Shown: positions 45,829-54,566, counted from the stretch's first letter. The stretch is DNA of 64,000 nt from Thermoanaerobacterium thermosaccharolyticum DSM 571 (GCF_000145615.1 NC_014410.1:2405501-2469500); one strand, 5' to 3'. Program-made: numbers and translations. Notes: generated from the sequence alone by a model not told the origin.

Positions 45829-45849
45829 ACTTACACGCTTTTTCCTAGA

Positions 45850-45978
45850 TTATTGCTCTTTTTCTGTTCTTACTGATATGCACAAAAATCTATTTTTATA
45901 ATCAAATTTAGCATCTAATAATACCAAAAAATCAATGAGCCATATAATTGAAACTAAAATAATTAAAAATATCGTCAA
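45850..45978 (-). CDS. Small hydrophobic membrane peptide (42 aa)
   Basis: TTG start with a strong AGGAGGG 7 nt upstream. It reads MTIFLIILVSIIWLIDFLVL, then a charged tail ending RTEKEQ: one transmembrane helix and a polar C-terminus, like type I toxin peptides. It lies downstream of the second small peptide gene on the same strand and divergent from the small RNA. No family assigned. Confidence 0.5.
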   Translation of the reverse strand: MTIFLIILVSIIWLIDFLVLLDAKFDYKNRFLCISVRTEKEQ

Positions 45979-46012
45979 ATATAATCCCTCCTATTTTATT
46001 TTTTTTATTATA

Positions 46013-46100
46013 TGTTATAATATAAGTAAAGGGACACTTCGGTGTTTGAGATATGTCGGATATTGGAGTAGGTAGCTGCAACTACCTATTCTTTTTTTGT
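46013..46100 (+). ncRNA. Small RNA convergent to the 46-aa peptide gene
   Basis: Extended -10 TGTTATAAT at 46013-46021 would give a transcript from about 46028. It begins with a UUCG-capped hairpin (ACAC-TTCG-GTGT) and ends at a terminator (TAGGTAG..CTACCTA, then CTTTTTTT, 46069-46098). About 70 nt, with no reading frame. Its 3' end overlaps the end of the 46-aa peptide gene and it is antisense to the gap between the two peptide genes. Confidence 0.6.
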
Positions 46101-46226
46101 ATTTATTTCTATTTTTAAACTTTTAAATTCAATTTTAATTATTATGGATTTAGGAGCATTAACTATAATATATAATCCAAAAACTGTAACAACAGCAAGT
46201 ATCAGATTGATTATGTCCTTCTCCAA
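46086..46226 (-). CDS. Small membrane peptide (46 aa), toxin-like
   Basis: TTG start, AGGGGG 9 nt upstream. It reads MEKDIINLILAVVTVFGLYI, then a Lys/Ile-rich beta-like tail ending INTKKE. One membrane helix followed by an alternating basic tail resembles TxpA/BsrE-like peptides. The leader arm GGCGUUCCCC (46278-46287) pairs with GGGGGAAUGCC (46230-46239), hiding the SD, as in type I toxins. Its promoter (46310-46318) has the same TGTTATAAT as the facing small RNA. Confidence 0.55.
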   Translation of the reverse strand: MEKDIINLILAVVTVFGLYIIVNAPKSIIIKIEFKSLKIEINTKKE

Positions 46227-46309
46227 ATTGGCATTCCCCCTTATCTTTTGCAATATTTCCCGAAGTGTCCCACATTTGGGGAACGCCTATCTATGATTCT
46301 TACACATAT

Positions 46310-46318
46310 ATTATAACA
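46310..46318 (-). promoter_or_regulatory. Extended -10 promoter of the 46-aa peptide mRNA
   Basis: TGTTATAAT on the minus strand, identical to the facing small-RNA promoter at 46013-46021. The leader also carries GGGACACTTCGG (46260-46271), the same 12 nt as the 5' end of the small RNA (46031-46042). Confidence 0.6.
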
Positions 46319-46348
46319 TAAATGCAGGCAACTACTATTAAAAAGACT

Positions 46349-47128
46349 TTATAGTTTTACATATTCATCGTAAACCAACTTTGATATTTTCCCTATGGCC
46401 CTTCTACCATCTAAATTTGTACTCAAATTATTCGTCATTACGCTTATTATGTATTGACAATTTTCAAGAAACACTATCCCTACATCATGCTCTAAAAGCT
46501 TTAGCTCCCCTGGCTTATGTGCAATTAAGACGTCTTCTGGTAGATACAAATCAAGCCTTCCTAAATCCTGTTGCTTCTTTAATATATCAAGCATCATGTT
46601 GCTGTACTCTTCATCTACAACTTTTCCATCATGTATAAGCTCTAGAAGATGCGTCATATCTTTCGGGCATGTGTAATTATCTTTCCCGGATTTTGCTGCT
46701 TCAAAATCCATCATCTTTCTCTGTATCTTTGTATGTAACATTCCAAGATCCTCTGCCATCTTATTTATATTTTTCATGTCTGCTATGTCAATCAGGACAT
46801 TTGCAGCTGTATTGTCGCTTATAATGATCATCAATGTTATAAGTTCTTCTATAGTAAATTTATGCTTACTGTTAAGCTGATAAAGAATCCCGCTACCATT
46901 TGTTTTCATAAAGTCAGATAGAATGATATTATCAGTTAACCTTATGTAACCCTCTTTAGCCATTTTATAAATCTGTGCCATTATAACTATTTTTATTGTG
47001 CTGGCCGATGGAAACATCATCTCTTCATTTATGTCTATTCTTTCCCCTGTCTTCAGATTTTTTATTGAAACACCTATGTTTCCATCTGTATTATTGATAA
47101 ACCTTTTGATGTCATCATACAAGCTCAT
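46349..47128 (-). CDS. Class A beta-lactamase-like serine hydrolase
   Basis: About 259 residues with the penicillin-recognising fold. SASTIK supplies the active Ser43 and Lys46, IISDNTAAN the SDN loop, and HKPGEL occupies the place of KTG. No signal peptide or lipobox is visible, odd for a beta-lactamase, so it may be a cytoplasmic or non-lactamase hydrolase. The ATG at 47128 follows AAGGAAG; longer readings lack an SD. Resistance function cannot be claimed from sequence. Confidence 0.8.
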   Translation of the reverse strand: MSLYDDIKRFINNTDGNIGVSIKNLKTGERIDINEEMMFPSASTIKIVIMAQIYKMAKEGYIRLTDNIILSDFMKTNGSGILYQLNSKHKFTIEELITLMIIISDNTAANVLIDIADMKNINKMAEDLGMLHTKIQRKMMDFEAAKSGKDNYTCPKDMTHLLELIHDGKVVDEEYSNMMLDILKKQQDLGRLDLYLPEDVLIAHKPGELKLLEHDVGIVFLENCQYIISVMTNNLSTNLDGRRAIGKISKLVYDEYVKL

Positions 47129-47276
47129 GATCCAACACTTCCTTCTATATAAATTCATACGTTTTAATAATATCATTTTTTAAGAAAAAATCCAGTGGCA
47201 TAAATTGATATTAATTGTTTTTAATAAGCACTATTGTATAATCAAATTAAATGTTAAATAAAAAGAGGGTTTCATC

Positions 47277-47480
47277 TTGAAAAATGTAAAAATTAGAAAT
47301 GGAGAGATTCAAGCTTTAGAAATAGCTCTTTGGTGCATGAGAATGCAGACCTTTCAATAGATGACATTTCAAACCTTATAGTAACTACATGCACTCGAAG
47401 GTGGTATAAACTATGAACCTGCTAATATATACGCCGAACGTACTTCTTCTTCACCACACAAATGTGTTAGTCGAGCCTAA
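47277..47480 (+). pseudogene. Decayed small gene of unknown family
   Basis: A TTG with GAGGG upstream opens KNVKIRNGEIQALEIAL, then two frame changes are needed to follow HENADLSIDDISNLIVTT and ALEGGINYEPANIYAE to a stop at 47480. The coding-like composition across three frames suggests a small protein gene with two indels. The rest of the gap 47177-47519 holds nothing else I can support. Confidence 0.4.
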
Positions 47481-47519
47481 AATGGATATAAAAAATATAA
47501 CATAAATTTTGTAAAACAA

Positions 47520-50006
47520 TTATGTAAAATACATAGATTTAATAAATTCATCCTGAAATGTCGGCACATTTGAAAGCTCAATGTACTTTATCTTATCCCT
47601 TACAATTCTTGCCTTATTTAGCTCATCGTCTGAAAGAAGCGCTAAAGATGCGCCTGAACCTGCAGCATTTCCTATCTGCATCGTTCTATCTTTTAATTCA
47701 CTTGGTATAAGCCCTATTGTAGCAGCGCTCTCTATGCTTATGTAGCTGCCAAACCCACCTGCTAAGTAAACTCTTTTTATATTACTTTCGGAAATATTCA
47801 TCTCATTTATAAGTATATTGATTCCTGCCCTTATAGCTGCCTTCGCCAATTGCACCTGCCTTATATCCTTCTGAGTCAAGTAAATTCCATTCTCATCATC
47901 TATCAAAAATGCTGGCATTTCATTGTATTGTACAATGCGATCTAAAAACTTTTTACCAACTGCGCTTGTCACTTCATCTTTATCCAATATCCTTCCAGTA
48001 TTATCAACTATGCCATGCTTGAAAAGCTCTGCCACAGCATCTACGATGCCAGAACCGCATATGCCTTTTGCTTTCTTCCTTCCAACTGTTGTAAATATAG
48101 GATCTCTTTTTAAATCAACATGGTCAATGGCGCCTTCTACACCGCTCATACCAAACGTTATATTAGCACCCTCAAAAGCAGGTCCTGCTGCAGCGGAGCA
48201 GGATATAAGAAATTCTTTATTCCCCAAGACTATCTCGCCGTTTGTCCCTATGTCCACAAGCAAAGTAATATCGTCGCCTTTATACATGCGGCTATGTAAG
48301 ACTGCTGCCACCGTATCAGCTCCAACGTACGATGCAACCATAGGAAGTGTAACGACATACCCTTCTTTATTTATGTCTATCCCTAATGTATTAGCTTTTA
48401 GCTCCATCGTATATGTAAAGGCTGGTATGTAAGGCGAATTAGCAATATTTTTGACCGGTACACCTAAAGCTAAGTGAATCATGACAGTATTGCCAACTAT
48501 GACAATTTCATATATATTTTCCTTAGATATAGCGTTATTCTCACAAAAAGCATTTACAATCTTATTTATTTCGTCAACTATAATTCTGTGCAATCTAAAA
48601 AGCCCGTCATCTTCATTGATTGTATAGTTTATCCTTGATATAACATCTGCTCCAAATGATTTCTGAGGGTTCATATCAGAAAAAACATCTATCCTTGCAC
48701 CTGTCTTAATGTTATATAGGTATGCCGCAATTGTCGTAGTGCCTATATCGATAGATATGCCGTAAACACTGTCAATCGAATCTGCGCCTTCTACTGAGAT
48801 TACCTCATTATTTCTTAACGTAATAGCAACATTGTAATCGTGACTTTCTAATATGTCAGGAAGTGCACTTAATACGCTTAAAGGCATCTTGACATCAGAT
48901 CCTAATGAATCACTTACTCTCCTAAAGTCATCCCTCTGGTCATCCAGTGTAGGTATATCCAGCTTTAATGCTACCTTTTTAACTCTTGGGCTTATATCAC
49001 TAAGCTTAAATGCACCAATACCTTCAGTAAAAACAGATACCTCTCCTTCATCTAAAACTGTAACATCAAGGTCTCTTTCCACATTTAAAAAGCACGAAAG
49101 CCTTACGCTTTTTTCTAACTCAATATTACTAAGGTGCTGCCTTTCTTCATCAGTTATCGGAAGTCTTTCCTTAACAATGACTTTACACTTTCCGCATGTG
49201 TGATAACCGCCGCACGAATTAGGAACGTGTACACCATTTTCTATCAAGGTTTTAAATAGATTTGCTCCATCGTAGACCTCAATTTCCTTGTATCTTCCGC
49301 CGTAGTTGACTTTTACGATGTGCTTCTTTTTTCTAGCCATGCGGTAGATGCATTGAGAAAAATCGCATTTGCTGCAGTCGTGATGCGATTCATTTGATCT
49401 TAAACCTTTGCCAACTCCTAAAACAAAGGAAAGAGACTTCATAGGGTGCATCGTGTGATTCTCATCCAGCGTCACGCCGATTATTGACGCATCAATGTTT
49501 TTAAATATGACCTCCTGCGCCTTTATACCCCACTTACTATCTCCGGGGAATATCATCTCAGTTGCACCAAGTCCTTCTTTTTCCAGCTCATCTATCATAT
49601 CGCAATAGAATTTCTGGCATAAATTCTCTAACGCTGCATTTCCTACAGCATCAAATATCATGCCTCTTAAATACTTTCCTTCATCAAAAAAGCGGGACGA
49701 CACACTTTCAATCCTGTCTTTTATTGTTGCAATAGCCATAACCACATATTCTGCACCTTTTAATTTATCCACTATATAATCATCATTTAATGTGTCTTTA
49801 GAAGATACAATTATCTCGTCCTTTACTTCATCGTACTTTGTGGGAAATCTATAGAAGCATACGCAGGGATCCATCAATTCATACGATTCATCTATGGCTT
49901 TTCTGATATCTTTTATTAAATCTTCATTCTCTCCTCTGTCTCTATATCCCAAATATCTCATTACAGACTTTTCATCTATCTCTACATCGTAAGATTTTAT
50001 ATCCAT
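47520..50006 (-). CDS. Fused cobalamin-enzyme reactivation protein: MetH-activation-like domain, Fe-S ferredoxin, RACo ASKHA domain
   Basis: About 828 residues. Residues 1-205 resemble the MetH reactivation domain (ending MHPMKSLSFVLGVGKG). A CSKCDFSQC cluster (Cys 211, 214, 219) is followed by a 2Fe-2S ferredoxin domain (Cys 265, 271, 274, 305; NSCGGYHTCGKCKV). The rest is a RACo/DUF4445 ASKHA ATPase: SIDIGTTTIAAYLY, VDIGTNGEIVLG, YLAGGFGSYI. Such proteins use ATP and a low-potential electron to return Co(II) corrinoid to Co(I). The start is set by AAGGAG 6 nt upstream. No corrinoid methyltransferase lies in the window. Confidence 0.85.
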   Translation of the reverse strand: MDIKSYDVEIDEKSVMRYLGYRDRGENEDLIKDIRKAIDESYELMDPCVCFYRFPTKYDEVKDEIIVSSKDTLNDDYIVDKLKGAEYVVMAIATIKDRIESVSSRFFDEGKYLRGMIFDAVGNAALENLCQKFYCDMIDELEKEGLGATEMIFPGDSKWGIKAQEVIFKNIDASIIGVTLDENHTMHPMKSLSFVLGVGKGLRSNESHHDCSKCDFSQCIYRMARKKKHIVKVNYGGRYKEIEVYDGANLFKTLIENGVHVPNSCGGYHTCGKCKVIVKERLPITDEERQHLSNIELEKSVRLSCFLNVERDLDVTVLDEGEVSVFTEGIGAFKLSDISPRVKKVALKLDIPTLDDQRDDFRRVSDSLGSDVKMPLSVLSALPDILESHDYNVAITLRNNEVISVEGADSIDSVYGISIDIGTTTIAAYLYNIKTGARIDVFSDMNPQKSFGADVISRINYTINEDDGLFRLHRIIVDEINKIVNAFCENNAISKENIYEIVIVGNTVMIHLALGVPVKNIANSPYIPAFTYTMELKANTLGIDINKEGYVVTLPMVASYVGADTVAAVLHSRMYKGDDITLLVDIGTNGEIVLGNKEFLISCSAAAGPAFEGANITFGMSGVEGAIDHVDLKRDPIFTTVGRKKAKGICGSGIVDAVAELFKHGIVDNTGRILDKDEVTSAVGKKFLDRIVQYNEMPAFLIDDENGIYLTQKDIRQVQLAKAAIRAGINILINEMNISESNIKRVYLAGGFGSYISIESAATIGLIPSELKDRTMQIGNAAGSGASLALLSDDELNKARIVRDKIKYIELSNVPTFQDEFIKSMYFT

Positions 50007-50125
50007 CTTCTTCTCCTTTTTCATCAATACAAGACTGATAAAATCCTTTTCCTATATAATATATTACAGCACAATAAATTTCAATAATTTAAATTAATAC
50101 AGTATTCTGAATTTTTATTGTACTA

Positions 50126-50154
50126 TTGATTATTAATCTGTTTAGTGCTATTAT
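50126..50154 (+). promoter_or_regulatory. Promoter of the nikR-nikMNQO operon
   Basis: TTGATT (50126-50131), 17 nt, TATTAT (50149-50154). Because the -35 box covers the only in-frame TTG upstream, translation cannot begin there, which supports the CTG start at 50189. Confidence 0.65.
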
Positions 50155-50188
50155 TTTTATAAAAGTAACACACAAGGAGGTAATTGCT

Positions 50189-50605
50189 CTGGAAGAAATC
50201 ACCCGCTTCGGAGTCTCAATGGAAGCAAATCTGCTTTCACAGTTTGATAAATTGATCGAATCAAAAAACTACAAAAACAGGTCTGAAGCTATAAGGGACT
50301 TAATTAGAGATTACATAGTCGAAAACCAGTGCAAGTCAGATGAGGCCGAATCAATTGGTACAGTTACGTATGTTTACAACCATGAAGTAAGGGAGATAAG
50401 CGATAAACTTGTTGACATACAGCATAGACACCATGAAAACATAATATCCAGCATGCACGTACACCTTGATGAGCACAACTGCCTTGAAGTAATGGTTGTA
50501 AAAGGCACTTCAAAGACTATATCAGCTATTGCCGACGAGATAATAAGCACAAAAGGCGTAAAGCATGGAAAGCTTGTCATGACGACGACAGGCAAAAACT
50601 TATAA
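50189..50605 (+). CDS. nikR: Nickel-responsive regulator NikR, probable CTG start
   Basis: About 138 residues. A ribbon-helix-helix N-terminus ([20 protein letters not shown]) and an ACT-like nickel domain with the ligand set in [20 protein letters not shown] (His, His-x-His, Cys). With nickel it represses uptake genes; here it heads the NikMNQO operon. No ATG, GTG or TTG fits: CTG at 50189-50191 has AAGGAGG 8 nt upstream and gives the family's normal N-terminus. A longer reading from the TTG at 50126 would start inside the promoter. Confidence 0.88.
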   Translation: MEEITRFGVSMEANLLSQFDKLIESKNYKNRSEAIRDLIRDYIVENQCKSDEAESIGTVTYVYNHEVREISDKLVDIQHRHHENIISSMHVHLDEHNCLEVMVVKGTSKTISAIADEIISTKGVKHGKLVMTTTGKNL

Positions 50606-50618
50606 AGGGGGAGTTTTT

Positions 50619-51311
50619 ATGCATATACCAGATGGATATTTAAGTCCTTCCACATGTGCTGTAATGGGTGCTGCAATGGTGCCTGTACTAGCTGTGGCAA
50701 CAAAGAAAGTAAATAAAACTTTTGACAAAAAAGATGTCTCTACAATGGCAATAGGCTCAGCCTTTGCTTTTACAATAATGATGTTTAACGTGCCAATACC
50801 TGGTGGCACAACAGCACACGCAGTAGGTGCAACGCTTTTAGCCATTGCTTTAGGTCCATGGGGTGCCAGCATTTCACTGACGATTGCCCTTTTAATACAG
50901 TCGCTGTTTTTTGGCGATGGAGGAATTCTAGCTCTTGGAGCAAACAGTTTCAACATGGCTTTTTTAGCGCCTTTCGCAGGATACGGTGTATACGCGCTGC
51001 TTCAAAAGCTAAAGGTTGGAAAAGTCATATCATCTGCTGTCGGTGCATACATAGGCATAAATGCAGCAGCACTTGCAACTGCAATAGAATTAGGTCTGCA
51101 ACCTGTGCTATTTCATGCAGCAGACGGCCGTGCCTTGTACTTTCCCTACGGGCTCAGTCAATCGATACCTGCTATGATGATAGCGCATCTAACAGTGGCA
51201 GGATTAGTAGAAGCAGTTATAACTGGACTTGTAGTGTACTACTTAATGAGAGCCGGTGAAGGCAACATACTTTACAAATTCTCTTATAGATTAAGAGGTG
51301 AAGCTAAGTGA
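50619..51311 (+). CDS. Nickel ECF transporter S component NikM (CbiM family)
   Basis: A 230-residue membrane protein with the N-terminal metal-binding signature MHIPDGYLSP, whose amino terminus and His2 chelate the metal in NikM/CbiM. About seven helices; NVPIPGGTTAHAVGATLLAI is conserved. MHIPDG and the NikR neighbour point to nickel, where cobalt CbiM usually has MHIMEG. AAGGGGG lies 7 nt before the ATG; it overlaps the next gene by 4 nt. Confidence 0.9.
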   Translation: MHIPDGYLSPSTCAVMGAAMVPVLAVATKKVNKTFDKKDVSTMAIGSAFAFTIMMFNVPIPGGTTAHAVGATLLAIALGPWGASISLTIALLIQSLFFGDGGILALGANSFNMAFLAPFAGYGVYALLQKLKVGKVISSAVGAYIGINAAALATAIELGLQPVLFHAADGRALYFPYGLSQSIPAMMIAHLTVAGLVEAVITGLVVYYLMRAGEGNILYKFSYRLRGEAK

Positions 51312-51625
51312 AAAAATTTTTGATAGCTGCAATAGTTTTGATACTGCTTACACCAATAGGACTTTTGGCACCTGGATCTGCATGGGGCGAATGGGGCTTA
51401 GACGAGATAAAAAGCATGGTAGGATATATACCAAGCGGAATGAAGCATTTCTCAGATACAATAAAGGCTTTATTTCCTGATTACAGCATACCAGGCTTTG
51501 ATAAGAACTTCCTTCAATTATCAATAGGGTATATATTTTCGGCTGTGGTAGGAATAGCCGTAATTGCTTTAGTATTCTTTATACTTAGCAAAATAATGGG
51601 TAAATCAGAGGAGAAAAATGAGTAA
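51308..51625 (+). CDS. PDGLE-domain subunit NikN
   Basis: A 105-residue protein with two membrane helices (about residues 4-22 and 72-96) and an extracellular middle with WGEWGLDEIKSMVGYIPSGM, the PDGLE-type domain fused or adjacent to NikM in nickel ECF systems. The GTG start overlaps the nikM stop by 4 nt; AGAGGTG precedes it. Confidence 0.85.
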   Translation: MKKFLIAAIVLILLTPIGLLAPGSAWGEWGLDEIKSMVGYIPSGMKHFSDTIKALFPDYSIPGFDKNFLQLSIGYIFSAVVGIAVIALVFFILSKIMGKSEEKNE

Positions 51626-52448
51626 TTTTATTGAGAAGACAGTTTTAGGTATACAAAGTACATTTGAAGACATGTTTGCATCAGATGAAATTGCAAACAA
51701 AAAAGGGTTGATGCAGTCACTTGACTCAAGAGTCAGACTTCTTTCTATCATACTCCTAATAGTAATAGCCAATTTAGGCAACTCATTGTACTATATGGCA
51801 ATAATGCTGGTGTACTCACTTATACTAGCTGTGCTTTCAAAGATTCCTATGAAATCTTACATAGCAAGGATTTCAGCAGTGTCTATAGTATTTACAGGCA
51901 TTGTCCTAATCCCTTCATTGTTTAACGTAGTAAGGCCTGGCAAACCGCTTATTTATATAACCGGAAGTCTCTACATCACAAGGGGTGGTGCTTTAAGCGC
52001 ATTAATTTTCATTATGCGCTCTTTTATTTCGCTGTCTTTTATATACATCTTAACTTTATCTACAAAATGGATCGAAATATTGAAAGCCCTAAGATATTTT
52101 AAGCTTCCAAAGGTATTTTCCGCTACACTTGATATATCACTAAGGTATATAACGCTGTTTCTTGATGTAGCATCAAATATGTTTCTGGCTAGAAAAAGCA
52201 GAAATGTAGGAAAGTCTAAAGGCAAAAGCGAAAGAAAATTCGTAGCATCGTCAATGGGAAATCTCTTAATAATGTCGGATCATTTAAGCAGCGAGATCTA
52301 CAGCGCCATGATTTCTCGCGGATACAAAGGCGAATACAAGACAATAAGCAACTTCAAATTCGACATTTTTGACGCAGTCTGGATATTGTTCAACATATCA
52401 TTTTTCACGGCAACTTTTCTTGTAAAAGGAGGCAAACTTTGGATATAA
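51618..52448 (+). CDS. ECF transporter T component NikQ (CbiQ family)
   Basis: A 276-residue transmembrane coupling protein. The two Ala-Arg-Gly-like coupling motifs that contact the ATPase appear as MFLARKSRNVG and MISRGYKGEYK. Five to six helices. It overlaps nikN by 8 nt and the ATPase gene by 10 nt, so the whole operon is translationally coupled. Confidence 0.9.
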   Translation: MSNFIEKTVLGIQSTFEDMFASDEIANKKGLMQSLDSRVRLLSIILLIVIANLGNSLYYMAIMLVYSLILAVLSKIPMKSYIARISAVSIVFTGIVLIPSLFNVVRPGKPLIYITGSLYITRGGALSALIFIMRSFISLSFIYILTLSTKWIEILKALRYFKLPKVFSATLDISLRYITLFLDVASNMFLARKSRNVGKSKGKSERKFVASSMGNLLIMSDHLSSEIYSAMISRGYKGEYKTISNFKFDIFDAVWILFNISFFTATFLVKGGKLWI

Positions 52449-53167
52449 TATTTGAACTTAAGAACGTCTCTTACTCATACATAAAGTCGATACCAGCACT
52501 TATTGATGTAAGTTTTAACGTAAATAAAGGCGAGAAGCTCATCATCTTAGGTGCAAATGGTTCAGGAAAGTCTACACTTTTAAAATTGATGGATGGCCTT
52601 ATGAAACCTGATAGTGGTCACATCCTAGCTTTTGGCAGATCAATATTAAACATGAAAAATGATGAGGAATACGAATTTAGAAGAAAAGTCGGCTATCTGT
52701 TTCAAGACTCTGATGTTCAGCTTTTTAATACAAGCGTATTTGATGAAGTGGCATTTGCACCGCTTCAAATGGGACTAGAGATAAAATACGTAAAATCGAT
52801 GGTAGACAAAGCATTGGAATCATTTGGACTTGAAAAATTGCGGGATAGACCTCCCCATAGACTAAGCGGCGGCGAAAAAAAGAAAGTCGCTCTGGCATCT
52901 ATAATGGTCATAAATCCTGAAGTACTGCTTCTTGATGAGCCTACAAACGGACTTGACCCAAGATCTAGAAAGTGGCTTATTAATATGTTAATTAATTTAG
53001 GCAATAGAGGCAAGACACTGATAATATCAACACATGATTTGGATTTGGCAAAAAGCCTTGCTGATAGAATAGTCATAATGAATGAATCTCACACGATAGA
53101 AACTATTGGAAAACCTCATGAAATACTTGATAATAGCAAACTGCTTGAAAGTGTAAACTTAATATAG
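52439..53167 (+). CDS. ECF transporter ATP-binding protein NikO (CbiO family)
   Basis: A 242-residue ABC ATPase. Walker A GANGSGKST, Q-loop LFQDSDVQLF, signature LSGGEKKKVALA, Walker B LLLDEPTNGLD and the H-loop ISTHD are all intact. It powers nickel uptake with NikMNQ. It starts at TTG or a nearby codon with AAAGGAGG upstream, and the operon ends at a terminator 5 nt after the stop. Confidence 0.93.
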   Translation: MDIIFELKNVSYSYIKSIPALIDVSFNVNKGEKLIILGANGSGKSTLLKLMDGLMKPDSGHILAFGRSILNMKNDEEYEFRRKVGYLFQDSDVQLFNTSVFDEVAFAPLQMGLEIKYVKSMVDKALESFGLEKLRDRPPHRLSGGEKKKVALASIMVINPEVLLLDEPTNGLDPRSRKWLINMLINLGNRGKTLIISTHDLDLAKSLADRIVIMNESHTIETIGKPHEILDNSKLLESVNLI

Positions 53168-53171
53168 AGGC

Positions 53172-53197
53172 AAAACTCCCAAATACGGGAGTTTTTT
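53172..53197 (+). terminator. Terminator of the nik operon
   Basis: AACTCCC/GGGAGTT stem, 6-nt loop, followed by TTTTTT. Confidence 0.88.
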
Positions 53198-54341
53198 ATT
53201 GCGAATACGACTTTAAAGATGACGACAATACCTTCAGCATTACAATTACAAGCACCATAAAGACTACGATAAAAGAAAAACCTATAAAGACACCGAATAT
53301 ATCGCTTAGTTTTCCTATTATAAAATTAGCCAGCATATTAATAGATGAGCTTACAGTCACTATGACACTTATGGCAACACCTGTGTTTTCTTTAAAGTTC
53401 TTCATCGCCAAAGCCATTGTTGTGGGATATATTATGGAGTAGAATAAACCCGCAATCGACAATAAAATAGACAAATTTTGATTTATCATGCTTCCAGCGA
53501 CAAAAATCGATGCTAATGAGGCAAATATGAAAATGCTTTTTACATAACCTATCCTTTCAACAGCAAATCCGCCTAAAAGCCTGCCTATCGTAAACGCAGC
53601 AAAAAATAGAGATAAGTACATAGAGCTTTTTACGCTGTTCATGCCGTAAGCTCCTTTAAGATAAGTGACAGCCCAGTTTCCTATGCCAACCTCAGATGAA
53701 ATGTAAAACCCCAACATAATTGAAAACAAAATAACATACTTATCTTTTAAAACATCTATAAACCTAACTTTATCTCTGTTTAAATACCTTGCGGCACCAG
53801 GAAATCTCGTTAAAAGCACCACAACCAACATTGCTGCAGTTATCATTCCGCCTAAAAGATATATATTTTGCCAAGGATATCTCATCTCAATAAGCCTTCC
53901 TACTGCGTTTGGTGAAATCGTGGCGCCAGCTCCATAAAAAAAATGTAAAAGGTTCATCATTATCGCCTGATTTACAACAAACGTTACCGCGGCAGTGGCA
54001 TTAATGCCTATCTCCAACATCCCTAAACCAAAATTCATAATGAAGAAGAAGACTGCAAAAACGAAGAAAAACGGCGACACAAAGTACCCAAGTATACCTA
54101 ATATGATAAAAATGAGGCCTCCCGATAAAGCTGCCTTACTGCCGTACCTATTTACTATTATTCCGCCAATAAAAGAAGCTGTGATAAAGCCGAGGCTTCC
54201 GATAAATAGCAAAAGACCTATATAAGTGTAATCAATGTGGTAAAAAGATTTTATCGGCGCTATTACAGGGCCTTTTATGTTGTCTATAAGGCCAATAAGT
54301 AACATTAAAAGATAGTTGAGTACAACTATGAATATCTGCAT
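53196..54341 (-). CDS. MFS transporter
   Basis: A 381-residue major facilitator protein with twelve helices; FIGSLGFITASFIGGIIVNRYGSKAAL is the loop 2-3 signature. The overall layout resembles the FucP/sugar-type branch. The ATG at 54341 has GGGAGG 8 nt upstream; an ATG 11 codons earlier does not. Convergent with the nik operon. The substrate is unknown. Confidence 0.87.
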   Translation of the reverse strand: MQIFIVVLNYLLMLLIGLIDNIKGPVIAPIKSFYHIDYTYIGLLLFIGSLGFITASFIGGIIVNRYGSKAALSGGLIFIILGILGYFVSPFFFVFAVFFFIMNFGLGMLEIGINATAAVTFVVNQAIMMNLLHFFYGAGATISPNAVGRLIEMRYPWQNIYLLGGMITAAMLVVVLLTRFPGAARYLNRDKVRFIDVLKDKYVILFSIMLGFYISSEVGIGNWAVTYLKGAYGMNSVKSSMYLSLFFAAFTIGRLLGGFAVERIGYVKSIFIFASLASIFVAGSMINQNLSILLSIAGLFYSIIYPTTMALAMKNFKENTGVAISVIVTVSSSINMLANFIIGKLSDIFGVFIGFSFIVVFMVLVIVMLKVLSSSLKSYSQ

Positions 54342-54527
54342 TTTTACCTCCCTTATCAATATGTCATATTTCATTATATAGCATTAAAAAGAATAATACA
54401 ATGAAATATCAGCTTACACTGTTAATATCGTAGATATACTAAAACTTAATAAGCATTAAAAAGCGGGTGTTAAGCCTGCTCTTATGCACAACTTAAAGGT
54501 TATATCATCCTTATACAATTACTTTTA

Positions 54528-54536
54528 TGATATAAT
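54528..54536 (+). promoter_or_regulatory. Extended -10 promoter of the par-like sense RNA
   Basis: TGATATAAT, start near 54543. The RNA would open with GCCTCC, which pairs with GGAGG at 54557-54561 and hides the ribosome site. Confidence 0.6.
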
Positions 54537-54566
54537 AGTTATAGCCTCCAAAGGAAAGGAGGTGAA

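Noticed and set aside
46013-46318. Treating the 46-kb locus as a strict par/Fst homologue
   Set aside because: The shared 12-nt sequence is inverted in DNA, so both RNAs carry the same strand and cannot pair there, unlike par direct repeats.
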